Shown here piece by piece: positions 44,814 through 55,818 of a stretch of 64,000 bases of DNA. Positions within the stretch are counted from its first letter, which is position 1; the number at the start of each line of letters is the position of its first letter. A program made the translations under genes and the position numbers. This DNA is from Ulva prolifera (Eukaryota > Chlorophyta > Ulvophyceae > Ulvales > Ulvaceae): NCBI GenBank assembly GCA_023078555.1, contig CM041203.1, positions 887,481 through 951,480 of the forward strand, read 5' to 3'. Under the pieces are notes generated by a model. That model was not told the origin of the DNA, did no database searches, and saw nothing but the letters and a program-made list of their open reading frames with translations.

Positions 44814-45640
44814 TGCTGCGCGGAAGTGCGGTTGAGACAAAGGAACTGAAGACCTGACGAGCCTGCGCGTTGTCAGAAGATTCAGGTTCAGGCTGCTTCA
44901 CTGGCAGTAAACAGGCCAGTGGGTGGTGTTTAACAGCTGTATGAGTGCAGGTCAACAAGGTCAATGCGGCTGCGATGTCCGTTGTGAACAGGCAGATCAC
45001 TCGGTCGCACTCGTGCAGCCTCAACACACTGCATCGTACCAATGGACGACCTCCTTCAGGCGCCAGCGTACTGCAAACTTAAGAAGCCGTAGTTCTGAAC
45101 AAAATCCTCGTGAATAACAGGCAAACTGATGGCCTAGCCAAACAACGTTATCAGAATTGTATACGCTATGATCGACCTGACACGCCTTACAAAAGAACAG
45201 TGCTACATGATGTAGTGTTGCGCGGAGACTTGCTTACACTGCAACCTGTGAACGAGGGTTCGACCGCGTTCAGCCGACCTGTAGCCGAGATAGCGAATGA
45301 AAGCACCTCCAAACCACCAAAGCCACACCAGGGCAGCTGGAGATTTCTCTCTCGATGTGAAAGCTTCTGACTATGTCAGCATCATCGATCACTCGTGATT
45401 CAAAACAGAGGCACGGGCGCATGGATGTCGGGCTGCTTTACACATTGATCTCTCCCAAGGGTGACAGCACGGGCTGTGGCTGCAGAAATCCCATCGTATT
45501 CATCCGTTGCATCGCTCACTGGTGCGCCTCAGCGGCCAATGCAGTATCTGGAACAAATCGCTCGGCATGCATAGTGAATCATGTGGTGAATGCAATCAAT
45601 GACATCCAGCTTCGTCGTGGACCAATGAAGCGCTGTCTTC
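44814..45640. other. intergenic, no gene seen
   Basis: It is upstream of the lyase gene (-) and downstream of the next minus-strand gene. Two plus-strand frames (45110-45370 and 45373-45690) are open, but have no domain and no matching splice sites. Confidence 0.35.
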
Positions 45641-46067
45641 TTACGAATCCATGGCAACAAAACTTTGCACGACCATATGACAAGATTTGAATCCCTGGAG
45701 CAGTGCAAGCAAAGAATCAATGGCATATTTCTGCCTTTGCTTGTGTTGTAACAGATCTGGTCCAGGGCTAGGCTTAACTTGACAGTACAATCTTGTAGCC
45801 TCTAGCTCATCGCTTGGACAGTTGCCAGCTAAATCTTGCACCACCACCCTTCCGAAGTCCTACGCCTCATGCCTTTATGCCCCAGCGTACTGCCGAAATC
45901 CGATCGATTTCGAAAACGTGGCGACCTGTGCTGAATGCGGCATCGAAGCAAAAAACAGCTGACCTCAGCATTGAACCACTCCGTGATTGCTTGAGCAAGC
46001 ACAGCCACTCGATCGGACTAAAACTACCCGTGGTCACCACGCGCATAGGCAGGGGTCTTGCAGCCAT
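45641..46067 (-). CDS. small unknown protein, probably two exons
   Basis: The 3' part (about 45859-45641) reads GNCPSDELEATRLYCQVKP, then YAIDSLLALLQGFKSCHMVV, to a TAA, and looks clearly coding. The 5' part (ATG 46067) reads MAARPLPMRVVTTGSFSPIE. An intron must remove a stop between them, with acceptor GCGTAG near 45860, but I could not match the donor phase. Not recognised. Confidence 0.4.
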
Positions 46068-46224
46068 ACATGATTCGAAAGTACAAGGCCATTGCATGAT
46101 GCTGAAACGCAAGGCAAGTAGAATTGTTCACTATAGGTGCAATCAATCGGCCTCCGCTGTAGGGTGGGCCCTGAACAGACCCGAGCATTGTCCCTGATCA
46201 CACAACAGTCCACAAGTAGTTACT

Positions 46225-47559
46225 TCATTGCTGGCCAAGTTGATAGTCAAGGTTGTGCACTTCAGAAAATAGATGAAGAATCTGTTTGTGCACCAGCAGC
46301 AGACTTTGAAGAGCACTGACTGCAACATGCCGTTCCCGTCCTTCAGCACCAAGTTCAGACCCGGTGGACAGAGTAGCATTTATGTCTGTCCTTGGTATTG
46401 CTCGTTGACCAAGGTCACCAATGCTTAGAGACATCATGGTCTTGATATGGTCTGTTGCCAAGTTTGCCACAGCCTGCACAGTGTTTGCCATCCTATGCTC
46501 ATACGGTTATAACAGTTGCTTTCATGACAATGCCTGTTTCACAGCCCCAGCGACAAACCTTCCAATCTGCTGTACATTGAGTAAGGACGCAGTTGGCCGA
46601 TTTCAGCATGCGTGTCCCACGCAGCTCCAACTCCATGTTGGCACCAATCTCTGTGACAGTGGTTGCTACTGTCTGCTGACGCCGCAGGAGGGTCTGGAAT
46701 TGCTCACCATCCTGAGAAATCTATAGCAGTGCTGCCAGAACTTCACAGGTCGATGCACAGATGGTACAGTCTGCTCATGCCCACGCTCGGCGGCGCATGC
46801 CCTGTGTATACAGGCACGCAGCACCCACAAGCATCTGATCAACTGCTTCGGGCCTCACATGTCATGTGACCTGACGTGGTGCACATCCTCGAAAGAGAGT
46901 TTTTAGCTTGCAATCTTTTGCCAGACAAGACAAACATGCGCTTGCTTGTCATCCTGTGATGCATACCTGCTCATGTAAATATGTCATGTTGCCTTTCAAC
47001 TGTGCGTTCACATGCAGTTGCTCGTCCACACGCCGCTGAAGCCCGGCCGCCTGCTCTTGTAGGATGGCCTGCTGCAGATTCCCTCGCATTTGGCCATCCC
47101 CGTCAGGATGTGTCCTTCCAAGCTCGTGGGTACATCCCGGGTCTCTCGCATAAGCTTTGTGACTGTCATGCGCCAAAGCCTTTTCTTCGTTAATCTCATG
47201 GATCACTCTAATCTCTTTCCTAATTTTGAAGATGAAAGTTGTCAGTTGGCGGAGCAGGTTGGTGTACCCGTCAATAGAAGTGGTACCCGCTTGCATCTAC
47301 ACAAGCCAAACATAACTCACGGTACAGTGCAATGTCCCACGTCTCTTGATCGCAATCGGCTGGAATTCACATCCTGATTGTGCCCGCACGTGGTGCAACA
47401 TCGCCACAGTGCAGAATACCTACGCATGTGGCAAAGCATGTCTGTATGGAGCTGGACAACGAGCACCCCTTCAGAAAAAATCTGACTCAACAGAAGATCA
47501 GTCGCGTCACATCGTCTTGCATCAGCACCCTCTGGCTGGATACGTCTTCCGGCGTCCAT
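46225..47559 (-). CDS. coiled-coil protein, several exons
   Basis: Coding pieces in order are as follows. From ATG 47559: MDAGRRIQPEGADARRCDAT, then LLSQIFSEGVLVVQLHTDML. About 47275-46955: YTNLLRQLTTFIFKIRKEIR, then QQAILQEQAAGLQRRVDEQL. About 46709-46575: EQFQTLLRRQQTVATTVTEI. About 46490-46225: VQAVANLATDHIKTMMSLSI, then ALQSLLLVHKQILHLFSEVH to a TGA. Heptad-like spacing of Leu, Ile and Val with many Gln and Glu suggests a long coiled coil. Exact junctions are not resolved and no family is recognised. A centrosomal, augmin-like or axonemal protein would fit, but that is a guess. Confidence 0.45.
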
Positions 47560-48160
47560 TAAAGCTTGTTTATCAGCGTCTATAACCGTACGAGAGAACC
47601 ACGATTACACGTTGATCCCGCGAGTCAAGGTTTGCTCGATACGCATGATCTCATAAGCAGCAGGATTCACGTGCATACAAACGAAGAAGATCGACACTTG
47701 CGTTGCGCAATGGAGCATGTCATGTAGCCACCAAACGCATACAGGAAACCAGCTCACACATGTCGACGGATTGCATTCACAAGTATGCTGCTGGGTCGTC
47801 CGTGGCGTCGAAGGTGACAAATCACCGCAGGCCTCAGGTGAGGCATGCGCCGTTGTTGATTCTTGGCCTTGGCAATGCATCCGAACGGTCGGCCACCAGC
47901 GCACCGCAGCGCAGTTCAACGCAAACGCGGCAGATGGCGAAACGCAGCGTGGTTTACACGTGCCAAGCTTGTCATAAGGATGTGCAAGGCACATACGTAG
48001 AAGCTGGTGAAATGTGATTGTCATCATGTCCCTGCGACTCGTGCATTTTCCGTACTTTCAGTATACCTGGATACAAACATACCTTGTTGGGCTGATGAAA
48101 ACATAGACAGTTTTTCCGAGCCTCTGCTGGCATCTTGCGTCGTTTGCAAATCAATACATC
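47560..48160. other. divergent promoter region
   Basis: It lies between head-to-head starts (47559 minus, 48161 plus). A plus-strand frame at 47761-48017 starts with ATG (MSTDCIHKYAAGSSVASKVT) and is basic and Ser/Thr-rich. It could be a short gene or an upstream frame of the CDK7 transcript, but nothing supports it beyond being open. Confidence 0.35.
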
Positions 48161-49736
48161 ATGGAGAAATACACCAAGGGAAAGGTGAAACATCCGTGTC
48201 ACACCAGACGTCGTGATCATTCCGTCCTGCAGCCGATTCCTTGTACTCCCCGCTAAACCAACACGAATGTTGTTTTGAGCAGGTCCTCGGAATCGGACAA
48301 TTCGGAAGTGTGGTCAAAGCTACGGTTAAGGAGGTGATCATCAGAGCTTGCCCTGACGCAGTCGAGCGGACATCAATAATTCAATTCACAGTGTTTGACG
48401 TGATGTGATCGTGCAGACGGGTCAAGAAGTTGCCATCAAAAAGGTCAGGCTGGTTCAGGCCAAGGAGGTGTGCTTGGTTCACTCGCATGTTCGTGCGATT
48501 GTTTGCGGCACCGCGGCTCTATTTCAGGCGATTGGACGTGGTCGATCACTCAGTACAGACTCTCTGAAAGCTGTAATGTTTATAGGGCATCCATGTGACT
48601 GCTCTAAGGGAGATCAAGGTGCTGAAAGAGTTGCATCATCCGCATGTGATTGAATTAGTGGACGTCTTCATATCTTCTAGCCAAAACTTGTCGATAGTCT
48701 TGGAACTGATGGAGTCAGATTTGGAAGCTGTTATCAGGGACTCGTCGCTGGTTCTTTCGCCGGCGGACATCAAGTCATACATGCAAATGGCTCTGAAGGG
48801 TCTGGAGGCATGCCATGCACATCATGTTGTGCATCGGGATATCAAGCCAAATAATCTACTGACCGCAAAATCAGGTGCAGCAGGAATCCACACATGCTGC
48901 TATGCACTGCGTTGGCAGCGTTCATGATGTTGCGATTTGTTACGTGCATTGCAGGACTGTTGAAGCTTGCGGATTTTGGACTTGCGAAGGTCTATGGCAG
49001 TCCTCCCGGCTGCCGAACGTCGCAGGTGTTTGCAAGATGGTACCGGGCTCCAGAGTTGCTGTGGGGTTCAACCAGCTATGGTCCAGCGGTTGATGTGTGG
49101 GCGATGGGCTGCGTCTTCGCCGAGCTCATGCTCCGCAGACCGTGGTTTGTAGCAGAGTCAGACATCAAGCAGCTACAGACCATTTTCTCAACTCTGGGGA
49201 CGCCTAGTGCAGATCAATGGAAGGGAATGTCAGACTTGCCGTCATTTGTTCAATTCTCCCCTAGCCCAGCAATCCCCTTGCGATCTATCTTCCCTCAAGT
49301 ACGCCGCTTGACGGTAGCAGTGTGAATTTTTGTCCAATGCATGGCAGTAGTCTGTGATGTGCGTGAGGCACTCGAGCAGAAGCGCCCCAGAAGCTGCGTA
49401 TGCCCACTTCAGCGCTCCTAGGCTGGCTGCAGCTCACATCAGGTTGTGCAGGCGCATGACGATGCTTTAGATCTACTGTCTGCAATGATGCGGTTCAACC
49501 CCTCGGAAAGAATCAGCACCAAGCAAGCACTCAAGCACCGTTTCTTCACCAGTGGAGTGCAGCCAACGCCTCCAGAGAGGCTACCAAAGCCAAAAAGCCG
49601 GGCTGATGCACCGCTGGGCGCACCCCAAGACGGGCAGCATTCTCCAGGTGCGAAACACCTCCTCCACACAGATCCTCTCTATCGTCTTTGCAAGAGCCAG
49701 AGCTATCTCCACTTAGATTGTGTCCCCATGTTCTGA
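48161..49736 (+). CDS. CDKD: CDK-activating kinase CDK7/CDKD
   Basis: Exons are 48161-48184, 48283-48333, 48417-48467, 48586-48874, 48955-49298 and 49452-49736, all in phase, giving 347 residues, the usual CDK7 length. Marks are [12 protein letters not shown] (Gly loop), [27 protein letters not shown] (the NVTALREIK helix of CDK7), [51 protein letters not shown] (plant T-loop form), VDVWAMGC and [13 protein letters not shown]. It phosphorylates cell-cycle CDKs and, within TFIIH, the RNA polymerase II tail, together with cyclin H. A donor at 49649 could replace the last 30 residues, so the C-terminus is less certain. Confidence 0.93.
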
Positions 49737-50071
49737 GCCCGGTGCCTTCTGCGCAGGCGGAGGCTAGAAGCAGAGTTTCAAGCACCATAGCTAGTATTGT
49801 TGCGAGTGGTGCTGAATTATTTGAATATTTATGTGGCAGCAGATTTTTTCGTGCCGATCACCTTCAATCGGCCTTTGCCTGTTTTGTAATTTTCTCTTGG
49901 AAAGTGCTCGAACAGCGACCGGCGGAGTCGTTCGTGAATGCCATTTCACACCTGCTGCCAACACGGTGGTTCCCGCCGCTCCATGCGAAGACTTGTTCAG
50001 TCTCCCTGCTGCTCAAGTGTACTGCTGGATCGGCAGCGGTCCGGTCAGATGGTTAGGTCACATAGCATTTC
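49737..50071. other. short intergenic region
   Basis: It contains a TGTAA about 150 bp after the CDK7 stop. An open frame (RSRVSSTIASIVASGAELFE) follows a possible acceptor at 49759 and could be an alternative CDK7 3' exon or 5' part of the next gene. Confidence 0.3.
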
Positions 50072-51281
50072 ATGAGCAAAGTGTGGGTTGGATTTGCAGG
50101 CATGTATCCGGCAGTGATGGATGCTGAGCGCGATGTGGCTTACCAAGCGCCAAGCAAGGTCCCGTCTATGGCTGTAGACCCAAGCACTGCTGTTGTGCAA
50201 AGCATACACACGGAGCACGGTGGCCGAGTCTGTGTGATGGCGTCACCGCCTCGGTGTATCTCATCACCGTGGGTCAGCTCTCCATGGCAGCACCCGTCGC
50301 CATCGCCGGAGAGTTCTGGTGGCAGTGAAGGCGGGCGAGCAGTCAAGCGGTGCAGGTCTGGCAACATCAGTGGCCGCATGCAAAGCCACCTGCTACAGCC
50401 TTTGGTAACGATCTGATGCTTTGTACACGTGCTGTTGAACTGCATTCTGGGGCCTTCCAGTTTCACGCATGTGCTCTTCATGCCGAGCCCGAGAGTATCG
50501 AGGCCGTGTCGTTCACGTTAACATTGCTTATCTACAGGCACTGGGATCTGCAATTTCTCGTAACTAGCACGATGTCAACGCAATGCCCCTGATATTGCAG
50601 GTGCAACCTCAAGAATCTGTGTGCATGTCGGCAGAACCTGTGGAGCCGTATCCCCACACCACTTGCCGGATCATGGGCAGCCCACTGGACGCGTTGACCC
50701 CCTTGCAGAGTAGTCATCCATGCATGAGATCAGTGGTGCGCTCACTCACTGCTTCCCTCATGCCATCCATACCGCTGTGAAGGGTATGCTGACTGGCCAT
50801 ACCAGGCCTGGCTGCCGTGTTTCAGCAGACTGTGTTTGAGCAGGAAGGGGCAGGCAGAGATGGCACAGCTAATGATGCCCAGCCTCAGTTGCAGAATGGG
50901 TGCAGCCCCAGCGGGACAGGCAGCCGGCGTCTGAGCACAGATGCATCAGGCATGCAGACCGGCCCTCCAGATCTGTTTGGCCGCCTCCAGGCCACCCAGG
51001 GCACACCATCGCTGTGGGCAGTACATCGTGGATCCGCGATGCAGTCGCGCTTGCCTCTGGCCATACGCAGTCCTAACACCATCTCAGGCCGTGAGCAACG
51101 GGCAGGGACTGGTCAGATGCCTTCGGGCTGCTGGGACGGCAGGGGTGTGTGTCCGGGCGCACTCGACACAGTGGGATTTTCACACCCGTTGTACACAATG
51201 TCTAGGGAACAGGCCCGAGACAAGTCGCCTGTTCCGACACCTGTGAAAGACACTGTGCGGAAGAACTTGTTTGGCGCTTGA
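50072..51281 (+). CDS. low-complexity protein with CDK-type sites
   Basis: Exons are 50072-50404, 50601-50735 and 50826-51281, phase 0, giving 307 residues. The start may instead be an acceptor at 50101 that joins an upstream exon. The sequence is rich in Ser, Pro, Gly and Gln and looks disordered. It has several Ser/Thr-Pro sites (SSPWVSSPWQHPSPSPES) and a conserved-looking C-terminus, KSPVPTPVKDTVRKNLFGA, which contains CDK-consensus phosphorylation motifs. Such tails occur in cell-cycle and nuclear proteins. I do not recognise the family. A TGTAA at 51362-51366 lies 81 bp after the stop. Confidence 0.6.
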
Positions 51282-51361
51282 TGGTAATCTGGCGTATCAT
51301 TCAGGATCAAATCTATGGTGCCTTTACCAGGCAGAACGGGCTGCTGCATTTACAGCTGCTG

Positions 51362-51366
51362 TGTAA
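51362..51366 (+). terminator. TGTAA polyadenylation signal candidate
   Basis: TGTAA lies 81 bp after the stop codon at 51281, at the distance typical of green-algal poly(A) signals. Confidence 0.35.
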
Positions 51367-51736
51367 CCAAGACGTGTGCTTGTGGCATATCGGAGAGATC
51401 TATACGGTTTGGAGTGTGTCATATTGGCGCCAATACAGCCATAGAATGCCGCCCGTTATACATTTTCAATGGACAAGTTCACACCAGGTGTCGGCACTGA
51501 CACGCGTGCTTCGGGATCAATCCTGCTGGCAGGCACTGGCTTCTTGGTGCATTTCAGTTCCAAACGCGAGTTGAAATGCATTGCACAAGGTGCATTGCGC
51601 TCCCTGCGCGATGCTCTTCTTTGCACAAACTGCTCAGCGTTGCACAGTACTATGGCTCAGGCATCCTCTGCAGTCCTGTTTCCGTCAACAAGCACAGGTA
51701 CGAATCAAACAAGCAACATCTAATTCAGCATCAGAG

Positions 51737-53230
51737 TTACGAAGCGCCAGCTCCACGCAAAGCCGGCGTCCTGCCCTCAAACCCAGCCCCCAGGAAACGA
51801 GCCTCTCGCTTTGCCTTCTTCTTGGCCTGTTTTTTGTCGACCCGCTGCTGCAGATTCGCCGTCCGTCTGCAAACAGACCGGCATTGTGACCTCCAGGGAG
51901 CAGGACCTCACAAACAACCCACCAGAGGCCTGAAATGCAAAGTGAAGCGTTGGGAGCGTACTTCTCTTGTCTTTGCACCTTCTTTTTCTGCACTGCATCG
52001 TTCCGTTCCTGCCACTCCTTTGCCTTCTTCTGCTTGTCCTTGGCCTCTTTCTTGATCGATCGGCGCAGCCTGTTTGGATCGTCCAGAATCTTCTCTCCCT
52101 TTGCCAGATGCATGACCTTCTTCCATGACTGCTCAGACACCTGCAGCACGACGCTTCTCAGATAGTTGCACTTCTGGCAGCGACGCATGTGTGTTGTGCC
52201 AGTAAGCACCTTCTCACTCGGAGCCTCTCCGTCCCCTGTCGCAGCTTGAGCCTCTGCCTGTTTCAAAAGCGCAGTCCTGCTGACCTTGCGCTTCTTCGAG
52301 GTGTGCAGGCCATCCTGAACTTGCAGCCGGTTGAACATGATGTCTCCCAGAGCGGGTTCCTTGGCCTCTGAAGCATTGGTGTTGGTCGTCTGCGTAGCAG
52401 ATGGAGCTTTGGAATCTGGGGCTTTTCTGCAGAACAGCAAGGGAGTTATGACAGTTTGACGTAGGGTATCAGCGAAGCGTAGCGCGGGCCAGATGCATAG
52501 CTCAGGAGCTGCAGGTAGCGTTATTGACAGAGTGAGGCTGCGAATTTGTTGCAGGCCGTGTGATAAGTCCCGCTTTTGGAGCAGTGTCTTGTGGAGGGAC
52601 CTGCATCAGCAGTGACAGGCGGGACGAAACGCAAGGAGCTGCGCACCGTTTTTGCTTCTTGTTTGCAAGAACACCCGCTTCATGCTGCTTTTGCTTCCAG
52701 GCTCGAGCTTTTGCTGCCATCTCTTTCCGTTCTTCAGCTTTTCGTTGCTCTCGCATCGTCTTGATCTTTGAGTTCAAGCGTTCCTTCAGGTCACCATGAT
52801 CTGCACAGCACGACCACGCAACATGCAGCCACTTGCCAAGGATTTTCACGTACTGAGGGGCATGTTTGCAGGGGCGCTTCCTGCAGCTGCCAAAAAGTGC
52901 AACATGCTTCAACCGGCTGTAAAACGCACCAGCTCCGTTGGCTGGGGCGAGCCACGGCGCCAGTGGGGCTGCGCCGTTTTGTCCCCGATCACTGTTGACG
53001 TCTCGTTGTGCGCTGGTCGTGGATATCTCCGCGTCTGGGTCCAGCTTCGCGCGCTTAGCGACCTTGTGCTGTTGTTTGAAAGCTGCCTTCACTTGGAAGC
53101 GTTCCTTCTGCTTCATGCTGCGAACATCAACATAGTCATCCGTATCAACATAGTGCTTAAATGGCACTAGATTGGCCAACGCATCAAAGTACTCGGAGAG
53201 CTGCGCAATTCTTGCTGTGCAAACGTCCAT
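51737..53230 (-). CDS. SURF6: SURF6/Rrp14 ribosome-biogenesis factor
   Basis: Exons are 53230-52930, 52800-52647, 52426-51962 and 51866-51737, all in phase, giving 349 residues. SURF6 (yeast Rrp14) is a nucleolar, RNA-binding protein of pre-60S and pre-40S assembly. The N-terminal block (IAQLSEYFDALANLVPFKHY, then VAKRAKLDPD), the middle DLKERLNSKIKTMREQRKAE, the conserved GDIMFNRLQV, and the lysine-rich C-terminus (SWKKVMHLAKGEKILDDPNR, QEKRTANLQQRVDKKQAKKK) all match the family. The closing motif GAGFEG corresponds to the usual RPGFEG. Confidence 0.92.
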
Positions 53231-53653
53231 TCTGAAGCTGGTTCTGCACGTGCCGGGCCACAATCGATGAGCTCACGGCTACATTCCACGCTCCCTGTTG
53301 TGTGACACACCATGCCAAGACCGTCCATGATGTCGTAGGACGTAGCCGTCGTCCATAGCAACTTGTAGACGCACATTGGCGCCCGCCGGCCTCCATGCAC
53401 GCCACACATGCACTGCCTTGATGTCGCCTGGCACAGCCCAGTGCTGCTGAAAAAGCTACCGCAACTTGACACCATCACCTTGTGCATCCAGCAGCTGGGC
53501 GGCCTGCCGCAAACCTTGTTGCATTGGCATGGCTTGAATGCAGTGTTTGCGGAGCGGAAGTAAGTCCATGTGTGCGTGCCAGAGCCGATCAGGCAAAGGG
53601 GATCAGCGTGTGATTTTAGCATATATGTGATCTTGTGTCTCGGTGTGCACAGC

Positions 53654-55689
53654 ATGCGAGGGAGCGTCTGGCAAGCGCTGGGGAGCGTCTGTCATTCATC
53701 GTCCATGCGCTGGGCCCAACACTCGTGGACGATCACACTTAAGGGATCACCAACTCCTCAAGCGTCAAACAGACTAGATGATGGTGACTGCGTCTACAGA
53801 AGACGCATGGCAACGTCACTGGGCTCACGACATCCTCACAAGCTGGACGAGCGTATGTTTTCCCCGACCTGTTGCAAATCTCAACAAACTGACCCCCAGG
53901 CTGCTCATACAGAATGAATCTGCTTCATGTTAACATGTAGTCCCTTACTACAGGATTTCATTGGTTGGGTGAAGCGTTGAGGCTGCTACGTGAATCCTCA
54001 TCAGGTGATCGACCACTTGTCCGGGAGCAGCTGTGGGAAATTTGCGGCAGTAAGGACTGGTGCAGCATTCCTTCGAAAAACGCTTTAGGAGAAACTCTGA
54101 ATTGGCTTAAAAAGCAGAGAGTTGTCAAAACAACAAGATCCGGTCCGAGCCAGCCTTGCCCACACCGCACCACCCAAGCACACACTGCTCGCGCACGACC
54201 ACAATCTTTCACGTCGTAAATTTTGTGCAGAAGAAGTGGGCTCGAAGAAGTACCCCAGGTTTGGGTATTACATGCCAGAACCCCAGTCTGGAGTGCATAC
54301 GCTCAAACCAACACATGAGATCCTTGAGAAATGGGCTAGAGCTTGCCATCAGCAGCATGACGGCCATCGACGTGCCTTGATGCTGTCGACGCAAGCCACG
54401 TCTCTTGCCAAGCTCTCGTGTGACACCATGCCAGAGACACATCCAAGCATGAAGGACCCGTGGTTGGCCGAGCAAGGTGGCCCATCTCAGTCAGCTTCGC
54501 CTACACTACCCGATCAGCGGGAGCAGATCATACGGCGGTTGAAGAAGCTGGTATACATTTCGGGGCTGGCACGAATGAAGCACGAATACCGGGTCAGGCT
54601 GGCAGATACGGCATTGGAGATGATGAACCGAATGGAGGTTGGGGCTGCAAAGGGGCTCAAGGGCCAGCTGTTCCGAGACTACAACAACCATGTACGATCC
54701 ACTGCTTGTATTTGTGCTGCATCCTCCAACAACCTCTGTTCGGACCGCCTCGTCTCTGTCCTGGGGTTGAAACCACCTCGAAATTTCCGTCCAGCACAAC
54801 CACCCCGGTGTTTCTGATCTCTGCAGTCACGGACTGTCAGGGGCTGTGTGCTTGCATTTGTGTGCAATCTCTGTCACTCGACCGCAACGGTGCGGTGCCC
54901 TCCGTGCAAGCACGAGCCGTAGCGGCCATGTGGAGGAGCGGGGCGGTGCAGGTGAAGAAGCTCCGACATGACATGACCACGCGACAGAAGCAGGACGAAG
55001 CATCCCTGAAGCAGCAGCGCGCCGCCGAGGAGAAGTACCAGGGCTGGCTGTCTCAAGTGCAGGCCGCCGAGGCCAATGCGCTCAGCAACCTCGAGCCCGG
55101 CGGCCGCCCCTGGTGGCAGCATGTCTTTGCAGAGACCGCCCGCGAGGCGCCGGCCCACGCAGCCCGCCCCGAAGCAGACATGGTGCAGGTAGAGCGCATG
55201 CTGCAGGCAGAGGAGAAGGTGGCGCAGGCGGCGTGGGAGGGGTCCAAGTCCGAGAAGCGCGCGGAGTACATGCGCAAAGTCGCCAAGTCTGACGCCGAGC
55301 GGGCGTACGCGGAGCGGATGATATCCCGTGCGCAGGACAACACGGCGCAGGCGGGGCGCCTGGCGCGCGAGGAGGTCGCGCATGCGGGCGGCGGGGCCGC
55401 GGCGCGGGCGCAGCAGGCGCAGAAGCGGCTGCGCATGGAGGGGAAGGCGTGGTATCACCAGGAGGTGGCGCAGGGGGAGCTGAGGGCGCTGCAGCGGCTC
55501 GAGCGTGAGAACGCGCAGACCCGGACGACGAAGAAGAACCGGGTGAGCGAGGCGGCGGCCAGGCGGGAGGCGCTGCAAGGCACCGGAGGCCGGAAGGAGC
55601 AGCTGTTCAGGGCAAAGAAGCGGTGGCAGCGGACCGGACTCGCAGTTGAGGCGACCAGGAGGCCGCACAGGCCAGCTAGATCGCCATAG
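53654..55689 (+). CDS. probable mitochondrial protein, winged helix plus coiled coil
   Basis: Exons are 53654-53852, 53954-54142, 54231-54691 and about 54841-55689, in phase, giving about 565 residues. The N-terminus lacks acidic residues for about 40 positions and is rich in Arg, Ser, Trp and His (MRGSVWQALGSVCHSSSMRW), like a mitochondrial presequence. Next comes a compact unit with the helix pattern of a winged helix (LVREQLWEICGSKDWCSIPS, then LGETLNWLKKQRVVKTTRSE), ending in FGYYMPE. The last 280 residues are a long charged helix rich in Ala, Arg, Gln and Glu (RHDMTTRQKQDEASLKQQRA). The plan suits a mitochondrial ribosome or RNA-binding protein, but I do not recognise a named family. The start of exon 4 is uncertain. 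Confidence 0.65.
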
Positions 55690-55742
55690 ATCGGTCGTGA
55701 TAGTGTAAAACAATGCGCAGTGCCTGTGGCTCAGGCGAGGTG

Positions 55743-55747
55743 TTACA
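55743..55747 (-). terminator. TGTAA signal for ZNF598 (minus strand)
   Basis: Plus-strand TTACA reads TGTAA on the minus strand, 72 bp after the ZNF598 stop at 55819. The convergent plus-strand gene has its own TGTAA at 55769-55773, 80 bp after its stop at 55689, so the two 3' ends overlap. Confidence 0.4.
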
Positions 55748-55768
55748 TCGGCTCCAGACGAGCACGAC

Positions 55769-55773
55769 TGTAA
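55769..55773 (+). terminator. TGTAA polyadenylation signal candidate
   Basis: TGTAA lies 80 bp after the stop of the plus-strand mitochondrial-type gene, facing the minus-strand signal of ZNF598. Confidence 0.4.
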
Positions 55774-55818
55774 AGTGATGACTGCAAGCATGCATGCACA
55801 GGCTGTGCTGGAGCACTG

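Noticed and set aside
54874-55791. Minus-strand frame of 305 codons, Leu/Arg/His-rich
   Set aside because: It is antisense to the Ala/Arg/Glu-rich last exon of the plus-strand mitochondrial-type gene. The bias is the complement of that composition.
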